From the NCBI RefSeq assembly GCF_000485595.1, contig NW_014577087.1, positions 282,766-321,543 on the forward strand: DNA of 38,778 bases. Direction: 5' to 3'. A model generated the notes under the pieces. It did not search any database and was not told where the DNA came from. It saw only the letters and a program-made list of their open reading frames with translations. This DNA comes from Priapulus caudatus. Its lineage: Eukaryota > Priapulida > Priapulimorpha > Priapulimorphida > Priapulidae. Of this stretch, positions 1-8,952 are shown in pieces. Positions within the stretch are counted from its first letter, which is position 1. Every line of letters begins with the position of its first letter. Position numbers and translations under genes: made by a program.

Positions 1-39
<39 letters not shown>

Positions 40-44
40 TCTCT

Positions 45-85
<41 letters not shown>

Positions 86-142
86 ATCTCTATCTCTATT
101 CTCTCTCTCACTCTCTATCTCTCTCACTCTCTTCTCTCTCTT

Positions 143-193
<51 letters not shown>

Positions 194-200
194 CTCTTTA
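1..200. repeat. (CT)n microsatellite
   Basis: Almost pure CT dinucleotide with a few interruptions (CTAT, TTC), fading into CT-rich sequence to about 300. It is inside the teneurin locus, upstream of the Cys-rich exon as assembled. Such polypurine/polypyrimidine tracts are hard to assemble. Confidence 0.95.
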
Positions 201-411
201 CTTCTGATTTCTTCTCTTTTTCCACTCTTTCGTCTTTATCTCACTATCTCGCGCTCTCTTCCCTCTCTCTGTATCTCCCTCTCCTCCCCCTATTCTCTCT
301 GTAACCATCTTTCTTATCCATCCATCTTTGTTAACTGCTGTCACTGAAGTCTCAACTAATTTGCGGCCTTGCATTTCACTGTATGAATAGGCACTTCGAC
401 TTCCATGCAGT

Positions 412-755
412 TCTCTAGTGCAGCTCGCGAGTGCAGTTCTCTAGTGCAGCTTACTAGTGCAGCTCACCATTGCAGCTCACTAGTGCTGCTCACTAGTGCA
501 GCTCCAGTGCAACTCACTTGTGCAGCTCAGTGCAACTCACTTGTGCAGACCACCAGTGCAGCTCGCCAGTGCAGTTTACTAGTTTAGCTTTCTAGTACAG
601 ATCTCTAGTGCAATTCACAAGTGCAGCTATCTCATACTGCTCTCCGCTGCAGATTACGAGTGCAGTTTACTAGTGCACTTTACTAGTGCAGTTTACTAGT
701 CAGTTTCTAGTGCAGTGTTACTAGTGCAGTTTACTAGCGCAGCTCTCTCTAATGC
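412..755. repeat. 13-bp minisatellite, about 26 copies
   Basis: Degenerate head-to-tail units of consensus AGTGCAGYTYACT, some 11 or 14 bp long. The unit has 4-bp inverted ends (AGTG...CACT). A short open frame across it only reflects the repeat and is not a gene. Positions 756-849 hold ordinary intron sequence ending in the acceptor TTTTGCAG. Confidence 0.9.
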
Positions 756-849
756 AGTAGCCTGGTCAGCGTTAGGGAGCAAATATGGATCGGTGGTTTC
801 TCAGTTATTGGATTATGCGATGGATTTCCTTTGTGGCTATGTTTTGCAG

Positions 850-975
850 ACGGTCTGACGGACTGTGAGGATGCAGAGTGCTGCAGTGAGACGGTGTGTC
901 AGGACCACGCCATGTGCGCGACGGCACCCGACCCGGACGAGGTGCTACTGAGGCGGCAACCACCCAGCATCACAG
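850..975 (+). CDS. TENM: Teneurin exon: Cys-rich segment after EGF8 (clean copy, misplaced)
   Basis: The exon follows acceptor TTTTGCAG and ends at donor GTAAGA. Its first two bases complete the Asp codon left by the exon ending at 6276, giving VDNDN-DGLTDCEDAECC. Five cysteines in 22 residues, then a PDPDE stretch, match the Cys-rich segment that links EGF8 to the TTR-like domain. One base (g) is left over and pairs with CG at 1885 to make Ala. In protein order this exon is fifth of those present, so it should lie downstream of 6276, where a noisy copy (6971-7138) sits. Its placement here is probably an assembly error. Confidence 0.93.
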
Positions 976-1724
976 GTAAGATCACAGACCAGTGTCTCTC
1001 ACAATACTCACACACAGTGTGCGTGCTATCAGACAGATCATCATTAGCTCAGGACCAAACCAACTCAAGTCCGAATCCATATCAAACTATATCAGTCGAC
1101 GTCTGAGCGAGCGCTCTCTTCGTCTAATACTCGATCCCCGAGGTGCCAAGTGTTTTCCCATCCAACACAAAATCCCCAGACGAATATGTCTTAACTTCAG
1201 CTTACACAGTAGGGGCAGTGTGGCCTGTGTTGTCGGCATAGATCCCACTCCATTCAATCCTCGACCTTTTTTGCGTGACCGCGGTGCAACGATCACCGCC
1301 TCGGGTCTTCGCATTAACGGAGGCAATAATACTCACCGCACTAAACACGAGAGCGATGAAGCCCGCTCAACAGTTGTAATCCCGAAAGCGCTCCTCGCTT
1401 CCTAACTATGCTCCTGATCCCCGTCGTGTTAAATACAGCCGGAATTTTAAGGTGCTTACAGTCGCTTCCTATTGCAAATTAAATACCCGGGTAACATAAT
1501 GCCAGGTATTGTTACCCTAATAGCTTCTTGCCGCGTCTCCGTCCACAAAGTGAGTCAACGCGTCAGCAACACTTCGCGCTGTTGTCTGCCGAAACAATGG
1601 CGTCGAGATTTCGGCGCCTTGTCTAATTAACATATAGCTTTTGTGTTCGCCACGGAAAGGCGTTACGCGCACGCGGGAGCTTAATTATGACTCTCTTTCT
1701 CTCCCTCTCTCGTTCGCCCTCTCT

Positions 1725-1763
<39 letters not shown>

Positions 1764-1790
1764 TTCTTTCTCTTCTCTCTACCTCCGTCG

Positions 1791-1851
<61 letters not shown>

Positions 1852-1884
1852 TATCGCCCTCTGTGTCTGGCTCGCCCCGTACAG
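976..1884 (+). other. Intron between Cys-rich and TTR exons
   Basis: No exon or RNA gene seen. Positions 976-1690 are ordinary mixed sequence; open frames here on both strands have no recognisable domain. Positions 1690-1862 are almost pure CT and form an unusually long pyrimidine tract running to within about 20 bases of the acceptor CGTACAG at 1884. The same intron appears in noisy form at 7139-8100. Confidence 0.85.
1717..1862. repeat. (CT)n tract next to a 3' splice site
   Basis: CT dinucleotides with TTTC interruptions directly before the TTR exon acceptor. It probably serves as an overlong polypyrimidine tract. Two open frames through it are translations of the repeat, not genes. Confidence 0.95.
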
Positions 1885-2086
1885 CGTCCTTCTACGACCG
1901 CACGCGCTTCCTCGTCGAGGAAGGCAGCGTGCAGAGCTACGCCCACCAGAGTGCGCTCAACGCCAGCCGAGTGTCGGTCATCATCGGTCACGTCGTCAAC
2001 CAGCACGGCTCGCCCGTCGTCGGCGTGAGGGTCAGCGTGATGACCGAGCCGCTGTTTGGATTCACACTCACGAGACAAGATGGCAG
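1885..2086 (+). CDS. TENM: Teneurin exon: first half of TTR-like domain (clean copy, misplaced)
   Basis: Begins A-SFYDRTRFLVEEGS and ends GFTLTRQDG plus AG. This is the family's conserved block from the linker helix (YDR.KFL) into the transthyretin-related beta-sandwich (V.G.VV...G.PVVGV.VS). The sequon NAS in SALNASRVS is a candidate N-glycosylation site. The leftover AG joins G at 9676 to make Arg, giving TRQDGRYDLLVNGGG. The next exon therefore lies 7.6 kb away with the EGF exons wrongly in between. A noisy copy of this exon is at about 8101-8317, directly upstream of 9676 as the protein order requires. Confidence 0.93.
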
Positions 2087-2723
2087 GTGAGCGCGCCAGC
2101 GACCTCTAGCGGCGCAGAAACGAACACACGGGGATAATGTGGCGGGAAGGGGGGGGGCACATGTGCGGCGGGCGTGTTCGGTTCCTTTTCTTCTCGTGGT
2201 AGATTTTTAACTGAGAGTTTATCCCGCGGTTGAGATACGAGATGATATACCTTGTAGGTAATGATAACCGGTAGGTACTCCGGGATGCGAATAGGGATTA
2301 ATTACGAGAGATTACACAAAATGTTTATCAGTACGTACTAATTACCTGAGAGATTACCTGCGAATTTGCTATCGAATAAATTACGTGCACTCTCGCAGCA
2401 AACGTGCTCCGAAGGTGCGTGGGCACAGAGTAGCGAGAGCTGGTGCAGTGTTAGCTCTAGTACTATAGCCCGCGTTCATTAACTGCCGCAGGCCTGCCGC
2501 AGTTTCATTAACTGCCGCAGGCCTGCGGCAGTTAATGAACGCGGGCTATAGTACTAGAGCTAGTGCAGTGTTAAACCCATGACACATGCTTCAAGAAATG
2601 TTGCCAACTTCGTTTAACATAAAAGCGGTTAAACAACACATGTTGGTAGAATCTGTTGAGCTTGAAGGCAGTTTCTCTATTTCTCGAACCACAGTTCATC
2701 GTGTTACCTCGCATGATATCAAG
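2087..2723 (+). other. Intron fragment after TTR exon 1, ending at an assembly junction
   Basis: Donor GTGAGCG, then ordinary intron carrying the palindromic element at 2452-2562. Similarity to the noisy copy (8318-8963) runs to CATGATATCAAGAG and stops at 2723. Beyond that the two sequences differ: 8964 continues into a MITE-like element and on to the next TTR exon, while 2724 enters the intron before the EGF2 exon. This marks a contig join. Confidence 0.8.
2452..2562. mobile_element. Foldback/palindromic element with 9-bp flanking direct repeat
   Basis: A 46-base arm (2452-2497) is the exact reverse complement of 2517-2562. Inside, 2504-2539 is a perfect 36-bp palindrome centred on AGGCCT. 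The element is flanked by GTGCAGTGT at 2443-2451 and 2563-2571, a candidate target-site duplication. No coding capacity, so at most a non-autonomous MITE-like insertion. The noisy copy at about 8715-8800 shows one simple palindrome without the extra 30 or so bases at the centre. A slippage-generated palindrome is possible; the flanking repeats can also be extended with one mismatch. Confidence 0.6.
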
Positions 2724-2931
2724 AGAGACGGGGAAGAACAAATAAGTGCGAGATAGAAGTGGGCCAGAGAGAGACGGAATGGGAGAGTAATACTGAGAAC
2801 GAAAGATAGAGAGAAAGAGGAAGAGAGACCGACGGACAGAGAGGGGAAGAAACCCATCAAATCATTCACCGTCAATTGACCGGTGTTCACTCGGGTGTAC
2901 GTCTAATGGCACGGTGTTTGTGTTGCTGCAG
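2724..2931 (+). other. Intron 5' of the EGF2-EGF3 exon
   Basis: Purine-rich GAGA sequence (2735-2860), then a normal acceptor TTGCTGCAG at 2931. Starts at the contig join after 2723. A minus-strand open frame is a shadow of the GA-rich sequence. Confidence 0.75.
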
Positions 2932-3126
2932 GCGTCTGTCCCGTACTGTGCAGCTCTAACGGGGTCTACCACCGTGGCGAGTGCAAGTGTCACCCAGGCT
3001 GGAAGGGCGTGGAATGCGACATCCCGTCTAACCAGTGCGCAGATCCCATGTGTAGCGGCAGAGGGCGATGCATCGACGGAACCTGTATTTGTCTCAACGG
3101 ATACAAGGGAGAAAACTGCTCAGAAG
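2932..3126 (+). CDS. TENM: Teneurin exon: EGF2 and EGF3
   Basis: Two EGF-like repeats in 65 residues. The first, from CPVLC to GVEC, has only five cysteines: the usual second or third position is Tyr (SNGVY). The second, from CADPMC to GENC, has the normal six. The family hallmark is that EGF2 and EGF5 each carry one unpaired cysteine that forms the disulfide linking two teneurin chains, so this exon carries a dimerisation EGF. It starts with two bases completing a Gly codon and ends with one base, the phase shared by all EGF exons here. The exon encoding EGF1 and the membrane segment should lie upstream, outside the clean sequence. Confidence 0.95.
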
Positions 3127-3198
3127 GTTAGTGCAGGCGCCAGCGCACTAGCTAAACATCGCCGCTACGCATAGAAAGCGGAAAATGTAGCTGTCTGC

Positions 3199-3265
3199 AG
3201 CGTTCACTTGTTTCGCCATTTCGCTTCCTAGTCGAGAGCGTTTCGGTTGAAAACAAGTGAACGCT
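3199..3265. repeat. Inverted repeat, 15-bp arms
   Basis: AGCGTTCACTTGTTT (3199-3213) is the exact reverse complement of 3251-3265, with a 37-base spacer. Possible foldback element or hairpin; no family assigned. Confidence 0.7.
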
Positions 3266-3363
3266 GAAACGCGCAGACGACGTCGCCGACTAAGTCATAT
3301 GTAAATGTCGTATTTAGTTGTTGTTGGACGTATGAAATTTATTTGCTATGATCGAACGTTGAA

Positions 3364-3462
3364 AAGGCAACTGGCTTTCGTCTTTGAAAATTCGTAGGGG
3401 CTTACGAACCCTACACTATGCTCATGATTAATGAATATGCCAGCCCGCAAGCCAGTTGCCTT
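3364..3462. repeat. Inverted repeat, 14-bp arms with nested hairpin
   Basis: AAGGCAACTGGCTT (3364-3377) pairs exactly with 3449-3462 and the pairing extends a few bases with mismatches. The 71-base interior holds a smaller stem (GTAGGG/CCCTAC). Could be a small foldback transposon remnant or a structured RNA; the sequence does not decide. Confidence 0.65.
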
Positions 3463-4061
3463 CTTTGACAGCATGCAATCGAAAGAGTTCTCATGCCTCA
3501 ATGGCATAATCTAAATAAATATTAGATGTTAGTTTTTTTTAAATCATCACTGTTAGCTATGCCGCTTTGGGAGTTAGCACACGTTACGCGATCGTTTCAG
3601 TTGCATTTCCTTTTCCATTCGCTCGCTTTTAATTGCTTCAGCGCCATTTATAACGTAGACTCGTTCGCTTCTCTCGAGTAGAGCTCTCTCGCTCCGCTGC
3701 CGCTGCATGCAAAAATCATCGCCCCCAAACCCCGGCAATTCGGATTGCGATACATCCTAGCACACAGGTGACCGGGACCTTCAAACACGACCGCTGGTTG
3801 TAAGCCACTGTCGGCGAGAGCAAATCGGGAATGCGAAACTACTTCGGAGTTGCTCCAAGTGAAATGTTTATGAGTAGTAGATCTCTCCATCAGGCAGCTC
3901 GGCGTTTATAAAGGGTTACGAACAAAATCGAATGGAAACTTCGAGTTAATTCGCTTTCCCGATTCCCTCTGCACTGAGAAGCGTCCGCAAAGCAACGGTC
4001 AGAGTCGATATGCGCCTTCGCACACCTCGTAGCACGTGTATTCACCTGCTTGCACTTACAG

Positions 4062-4268
4062 TTGACTGCCCCTCACCTGACTGCACCGGCCATGGCATGT
4101 GTGCAAACGGCACTTGTTTGTGTTACCGTGGTTACCGCGGCGACGATTGCGGTGTCGTTGACACTGCGGCAATGTGCAAGAAGGAGTGCTCCAATCACGG
4201 CACCTACAGGGAAGACCTTGACATCTGTATTTGCGATCCAAACTGGACGGGTGCCGACTGCTCAGAAG
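4062..4268 (+). CDS. TENM: Teneurin exon: EGF4 and EGF5
   Basis: Encodes V-DCPSPDC to GDDC (EGF4, six cysteines, with NGT sequon in CANGTC) and CKKECSNHGTY to GADC (EGF5, five cysteines, Tyr in the lost position). EGF5 is the second family-specific dimerisation repeat with an unpaired cysteine, so both dimer-forming EGFs are conserved. Boundaries: acceptor CTTACAG, donor GTAACA. Two bases enter and one leaves, in phase with its neighbours. Confidence 0.96.
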
Positions 4269-4765
4269 GTAACACGCACCGCTCCCGCTCCCTAATACGT
4301 ACGTAACACGCGCACGCACGCATGCACACATACGCGCGCGCACACACACAATCATTTACCCACGCGCCATGCCGAACAAAATATCGATGCCTGTGTCGTC
4401 GTCTGAGCATGTCATCAACACTGTCGCATGCTTGTCTGTTGTGTCGTGACTGTCTGTGTCTTCTTTGTCGATATGCTACGATGTGTAGTATATGACATCG
4501 CCGTGTCACCCGTCAGCGAGCGCTAATGTCGCGAGATGGCGAGGGGACACGAGAGCTACGGATGCAATTATCACTAGTCGGCCACACGTCTGCTTTCGCG
4601 CACGTGTCGCCTGTTCGCCTGTCGTGTGTCTAATCCTACGCTTGTTTCGTTTTCAGGCGCTGTCGTGTTTTGCGTGCGTGTGTGCGTCCGCCTTGTTTAC
4701 ATGTTATGTGCGGTATGCGTGTGTGTGTGTGTGTGTGTGTGGGTGGTGTGTGTGTGTGTGTGTGT

Positions 4766-4807
<42 letters not shown>

Positions 4808-5253
4808 TGCGTGCGTGCGTGCTTACGTGTGTGTGTGTGTGCGTGCGTGCGTGCGTTCGTGCGTGTGTGCGTGCGTGCGTGCGTGCGTGAGATGTACGCT
4901 CCTTGCGAATGCTGTACTGTTACGCGTTAAAACGTCGTTTTTGTCCGTTTCTCGTATGAATGCCCCTGCCCCTGCCCATCTTCCCCTCTTCACTCTCCTC
5001 CAGCTTAACTTAATACCTTCTCAGGAGAATATCTATAGGATTTATGAAGATAGCAGATGCCATACGTGTGCGTAACGTAAGCGTCTTGGGCAAGAATAAC
5101 AGTAGCAGCCTTGAATGATGGCTCATTGCTAATTAATTGCTAGAAATGGGAGGCTGCCTTTAATCCCCGGTATGCCCATCGCTGGACCCTCTCGTGTGTC
5201 CAGCACTCAGCCCCTCGGGCAGTACTCTGACCACACGTGCCGCCGTTTTACAG
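4269..5253 (+). other. Intron between EGF5 and EGF6 exons
   Basis: Contains a short CA/CG-rich stretch (4300-4345) and the long TG/TGCG tract below. Otherwise ordinary sequence. All open frames across the tract are Cys/Val repeat translations and are not genes. Acceptor TTTTACAG. Confidence 0.85.
4715..4890. repeat. (TG)n and (TGCG)n microsatellite
   Basis: Alternating purine/pyrimidine for about 175 bases: TG dinucleotides with GG interruptions, then CGTG tetranucleotides. Such sequence is prone to left-handed (Z) DNA. Confidence 0.95.
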
Positions 5254-5439
5254 AGCGTTGCGCAGTGGACTGCGGTCAACACGGCGTGTGTCAGAACGGT
5301 CGCTGTCAGTGCGACAGTGGCTGGACAGCGCCGGAGTGCGACGTGCGCACGTGCGACCCGCGCTGCCTGCACCACGGCACATGCGACAACGGAACCTGCA
5401 CCTGTCACCCGGGTTGGAACGGCAATCACTGCCTGCTAG
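5254..5439 (+). CDS. TENM: Teneurin exon: EGF6 and EGF7
   Basis: Encodes E-RCAVDCGQHGVC to PEC and TCDPRCLHHGTC to NHC, two complete six-cysteine EGF repeats with the spacing C.VDC..HGVC and C.PRC..HGTC typical of teneurin EGF6-EGF7. NGT in CDNGTC is a candidate glycosylation site. Acceptor TTTTACAG, donor GTACGA. The single base carried over completes the Asp codon of the next exon. Confidence 0.96.
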   Translation, partial: SVAQWTAVNTACVRTVAVSATVAGQRRSATCARATRAACTTAHATTEPAPVTRVGTAITAC

Positions 5440-6129
5440 GTACGAGAGACTATAGACCTGCAATTGTTACGTCGTTACACACATCCATTCTCTTGATCAG
5501 TTTAACGACGGGATGCATGGGTGTCATTGTTTGTAAGCTTGCAAGATATTACCATTTTTAATGCAGGCTCTGCATGTTTGGATTAAAAAAATACCACCAT
5601 GCATTACGTGCACTAAATTGTGCATCTCGGGAATTAGAATAGGATCATTCTTGCAGTCATGAGTGTAGCAATTCATTCGATAAGGTGTGTGTGCGCGCGT
5701 GTGCGTGTGCGTGTGCGTGTGTGTGTGCGTGTGCGTGTGCGTGTGCGTGTGCGTGTGTGTGTGTGTGCGCGCGTGTGTACGTGCGTGTGCGTGTGTACGT
5801 GCGTGTGCGTGTGCGTGTGCGTGTGCGTGTGTGTGTGCGCGCGTGTGTGCGTACGTCTGCGTGTATATGTGTGTGGGTGTGTGCGTGTGCGTGTGTGTGT
5901 GCGCGCGTGTGTGCGTACGTCTGCGTGTATATGTGTGTGGGTGTGTGTGTGTGCGCGCGTGCATGTGTGCGTGCTTGCGGTTGTGTGCTAATAATGTAGA
6001 ACGCATTTACGTAAGGCAATTAATGGCTGTAAATTCAGGTCGATTAATGGGTGAATTTATATTGTCCTACGTGCTAGCATGATAAAATGATGAACTAATA
6101 CGCAAACTTTCTGTATTGTTGGCACACAG
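5440..6129 (+). other. Intron between EGF7 and EGF8 exons
   Basis: Unremarkable to 5680, then the GTGCGT tract, then AT-richer sequence to acceptor GGCACACAG. The six long open frames over the tract are repeat translations. Confidence 0.85.
5683..5985. repeat. (GTGCGT)n/(GT)n compound microsatellite
   Basis: About 300 bases of alternating GT and GC steps with a 60-base higher-order duplication: a GTACGTCTGCGTGTATATG block occurs at 5850-5868 and again at 5915-5933. Strongly Z-DNA-prone. Confidence 0.93.
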
Positions 6130-6276
6130 ACGGCTGCCCAGCCGGCTGCAGCGGCCACGGTACGTGCAAGCAGGAGAATGATCAATGGGAGTGTGGCTGC
6201 TTCACCTCGTGGGCTGGCATTGGCTGCAGCATTCCGCAGGAAATGGAGTGCAATGACAGGGTTGACAACGACAACG
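6130..6276 (+). CDS. TENM: Teneurin exon: EGF8
   Basis: Encodes D-GCPAGCSGHGTCKQEND to GIGC, the eighth and longest EGF, with the family's WECGC...W.G.GC pattern, then IPQEMECNDRVDNDN leading to the Cys-rich DGLTDC segment. The final G pairs with AC at 850, or with AC at 6971 in the noisy copy, to encode Asp. This junction proves that the exon at 850-975 belongs downstream of this one. Donor GTGAGTG. Confidence 0.96.
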
Positions 6277-6720
6277 GTGAGTGACAATAGTCAGCGCGCT
6301 ACTTACCTATCTCCCTACCTACTTACCTACCTACCAAACATTGGGCACGACCGACTGCCAGAGAGCGAAAATATGAAAGCGAGTGGGTTTTCGGAAAAAT
6401 GGCAGAGTTAATTCTTGTTGGTACTCGGATATTAACCCAGCAACGCCTTAGCATGACTCTTGACACTGAGGAATATAAGAGGGGGATTAAGAGAACTCAT
6501 ATCGTCACTACAATCTCAAGTGTTATATTATCCACGTCTGTAGGCGCAAAGTAATTACGTCACAGGAAATAGTGCTACTACTTTTCTTTCGCATAACATA
6601 ATAAGTATAACAATGCACACTCATCGTGACGTGTTTACTTTAACCAGAGAGCAAATGCAAGCGGTGTGGCTGTGTTGTGACCGTGGAAATATATAGAGAC
6701 ACCTATATAATATATACAAT

Positions 6721-6776
<56 letters not shown>

Positions 6777-6970
6777 CGCGAGCGAGAGAGAGAGAGAGAG
6801 AGAAGAAGAGAGGACGCGAGAGAGAGAGAGATGGAGAGAGGGAGAGAGAAGAGGAGGAGAGATGAGAGAGAGAGAGAGCGAGAGCGAGAGAGAGAGGCGA
6901 GAGAGCAGAGCTGTATACATACTATATTGATTTTCAATTGAGTTGTGAGTGTGCGTGTGTGGCGGTGCAG
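6277..6970 (+). other. Intron after EGF8, running into low-quality sequence
   Basis: Clean-looking to about 6720 with a TACC repeat patch (6300-6340), then a long GA tract. The sequence just before 6970 does not align well with that before 849, so the clean and noisy copies of the Cys-rich exon diverge in their upstream flank. Confidence 0.65.
6732..6908. repeat. (GA)n microsatellite
   Basis: GA dinucleotide with GGAG and GCGA interruptions. Minus-strand Ser/Leu open frames across it are artefacts. Confidence 0.93.
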
Positions 6971-7138
6971 ACGGTCTGACGGACTTTGTGAGGATGCGGT
7001 GCTGCAGTGAGACGGCATCTCGCGAAAGCCGCGCAGCTGTGTCAAGGACCAGCCACGGGGGTACGATTGTGCGCGCACGGGCACAGCCGGACCGGACGAC
7101 GGTGTAACTGACGGCGGCAAACCACCCAGCGATCACAG
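6971..7138 (+). pseudogene. Error-ridden copy of the Cys-rich exon (850-975)
   Basis: Same sequence as 850-975 but expanded to about 168 bases by scattered one- and two-base insertions, with some substitutions and deletions; the frame is lost several times. Position is where protein order needs this exon. Most likely uncorrected long-read sequence, not a decayed gene. Confidence 0.85.
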
Positions 7139-7893
7139 GTAAGATACAGACCAGGGTCTCTCACAATTACTCACACACAGTGTGCACCGTGCTAATCAGA
7201 CAAATCATGCATGAGTAGACAACAACTGCAAAGCCGGAATCCATATAAAATTATATCAGTCGATTCTAGCGAGCGCTTAGGATCTAATACTCGATCGCGA
7301 AGTGCAGTTGTTTTCCAATCAACACAAATCCACAGACGAATATGTCTTAACTTCGCTTACACAGTAGGGGCGTGTGCGACCCTGTGTTGTCGGACGATAG
7401 ATCACTCCATTTTCAATCCTCGACAACTTTTTGAGTGGACCGCGGGTGAACGATCCCGACACTCGGGTCTATCAGGCATAACGGGGGCATATATCTCACG
7501 CGCCACTAAACACGGAGAGCGATGAAGCGCGCATCAACAGTTGTAATCCCGAAAGCGTCTCGCTTTTATAACTATGTACCATGATCCCCGTCGTGTTAAA
7601 TACAGCCGAATTAGGTGATTACAGTCGCCCTCCTATTGCCAATTAATACCGGGTAATCATTATGCGGATATTTGGTCCATAATAGCTTCTTGCCGCGTCC
7701 CGCGTCGACAAAGTGGGTCAAACCTGTCAGCACAACTTCGCGCTGTATGTCTGCCGAACAATGGCGTGAGATTTCGGACGCCTTGTCTAATTAACATATA
7801 GCTTTTGTCTGTGTTCGGCCACGGAAAGGCGTCTAAGCGCACGCGGGAGCCTTAATTTGACTCTCTTTCTTCTCCCTCTCTCGTTCGCCTTCT

Positions 7894-7894
<1 letters not shown>

Positions 7895-7946
<52 letters not shown>

Positions 7947-8070
7947 TTCTCTCTCTTTCTTTCTCTCTCTCTACCTGTCCGTCGCGTGTCTCTCTCTCTC
8001 TCTATCTCTCTCTTCTCTCTATTCTAGTCCGTCGCTGGGTCTCTCTCTCTCTCTCTCCTATCCTCCTCTC
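7895..8070. repeat. (CT)n tract, noisy copy of 1690-1862
   Basis: CT dinucleotides with TATC and TTC breaks, inside the noisy block. Confidence 0.85.
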
Positions 8071-8100
8071 TCATCGCCTTCTGTTCTGGCTCGCCCGTAC

Positions 8101-8317
8101 GGTCCTTCTAACGACCGACACGGCTTCCTTCGTCGAGGAGGCAGCGTGCAGAGCTACGCCCACCAGAGTGACGCATGCAACGGCCAGCGACAGTGATCCG
8201 AGGATCTCATCGGGTCAGTCGTTCAACCATGCACGGCTGCGCCGTCGTCGGCGTTGCAGGGTCAGCGTGATGAACGAGCCGCCTGTTTGGATCTCACATC
8301 ACGAGACAGGATGGCAG
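8101..8317 (+). pseudogene. Error-ridden copy of the first TTR exon (1885-2086)
   Basis: Recognisable fragments such as GCAGCGTGCAGAGCTACGCC and CACGAGACAGGATGGCAG, with frame-breaking indels between them. Same interpretation as the copy at 6971: the real exon in its right place but with uncorrected base calls. Confidence 0.83.
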
Positions 8318-8952
8318 GGTGAGCGGCCAGCGACCTCTAGCGGCGCGAGAAACGAACACACGGCGAGATAAGGTGGCGGGAGGGGGGGGGCACATGTGCG
8401 GCGGGGCGGTGTTCGGTTCCTTTTGCTCGTCGGTAGATTTTTAACTGAGGTTTATCCGGTTGGAGATACGAGATGCATATACCTGTAGGTAATGTAACGG
8501 GTAGGTATACGGGATGCGAATAGGGAGCATTAATTACGACAAGATTACACAAAATGAGTATCAAGTTAGCGTGACTGTATGAGAGAAGAGATGTACCTCG
8601 CGAATTGGAATAGTGCGAATAAATGACGTGCGCTTACGCAGCAAGACCGATGGATCGAAGAGTGCGTGGCAGGACAGCAAGTAGCGAGAGTGGCAGAGCG
8701 CACAGTGTTGAGAGCTCGAGTCTAGTAGCCGCGTTCATGTAACTGCCGCAGGCTTGCGCGCAGGTAATGACGCGGGGCGTATGTAGCTACTAGAGCTTAG
8801 TGACGAGTGATTAAACCCGATGAACATGCTTCAAGATATGTTGCCAATTCGTTTAACATAAAAGCGGTTAAACAACACATTGGTTGGTAGATCTGTTGAG
8901 CTTGAAGCAGTTCTCTATTTCTCGAACCCGTTCATCGTTAAGTTACCTCGCA

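Larger units (their letters stand above)
3127..4061 (+). other. Intron between EGF3 and EGF4 exons
   Basis: Clean intron with no exon-like reading frame. It holds two foldback structures (3199-3265 and 3364-3462). The remainder, 3463-4061, shows nothing recognisable; a minus-strand 80-codon open frame at 3648-3890 has no family features. Acceptor is CTTACAG. Confidence 0.8.

Noticed and set aside
1087-1405. Overlapping open frames of 137 (+) and 79 (-) codons in the Cys-rich/TTR intron
   Set aside because: No recognisable features; the noisy copy of the intron and the exon phases show this as intron.
4492-6082. Long Cys/Val and Thr/His open frames on both strands
   Set aside because: They are translations of TG/TGCG microsatellites lying in EGF introns; no start context or domain.
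6971-8317. Duplicated Cys-rich/TTR exons as mutually exclusive alternative exons
   Set aside because: The second copies have many frame-breaking indels, at the same density in introns and microsatellites, so they cannot be working exons.
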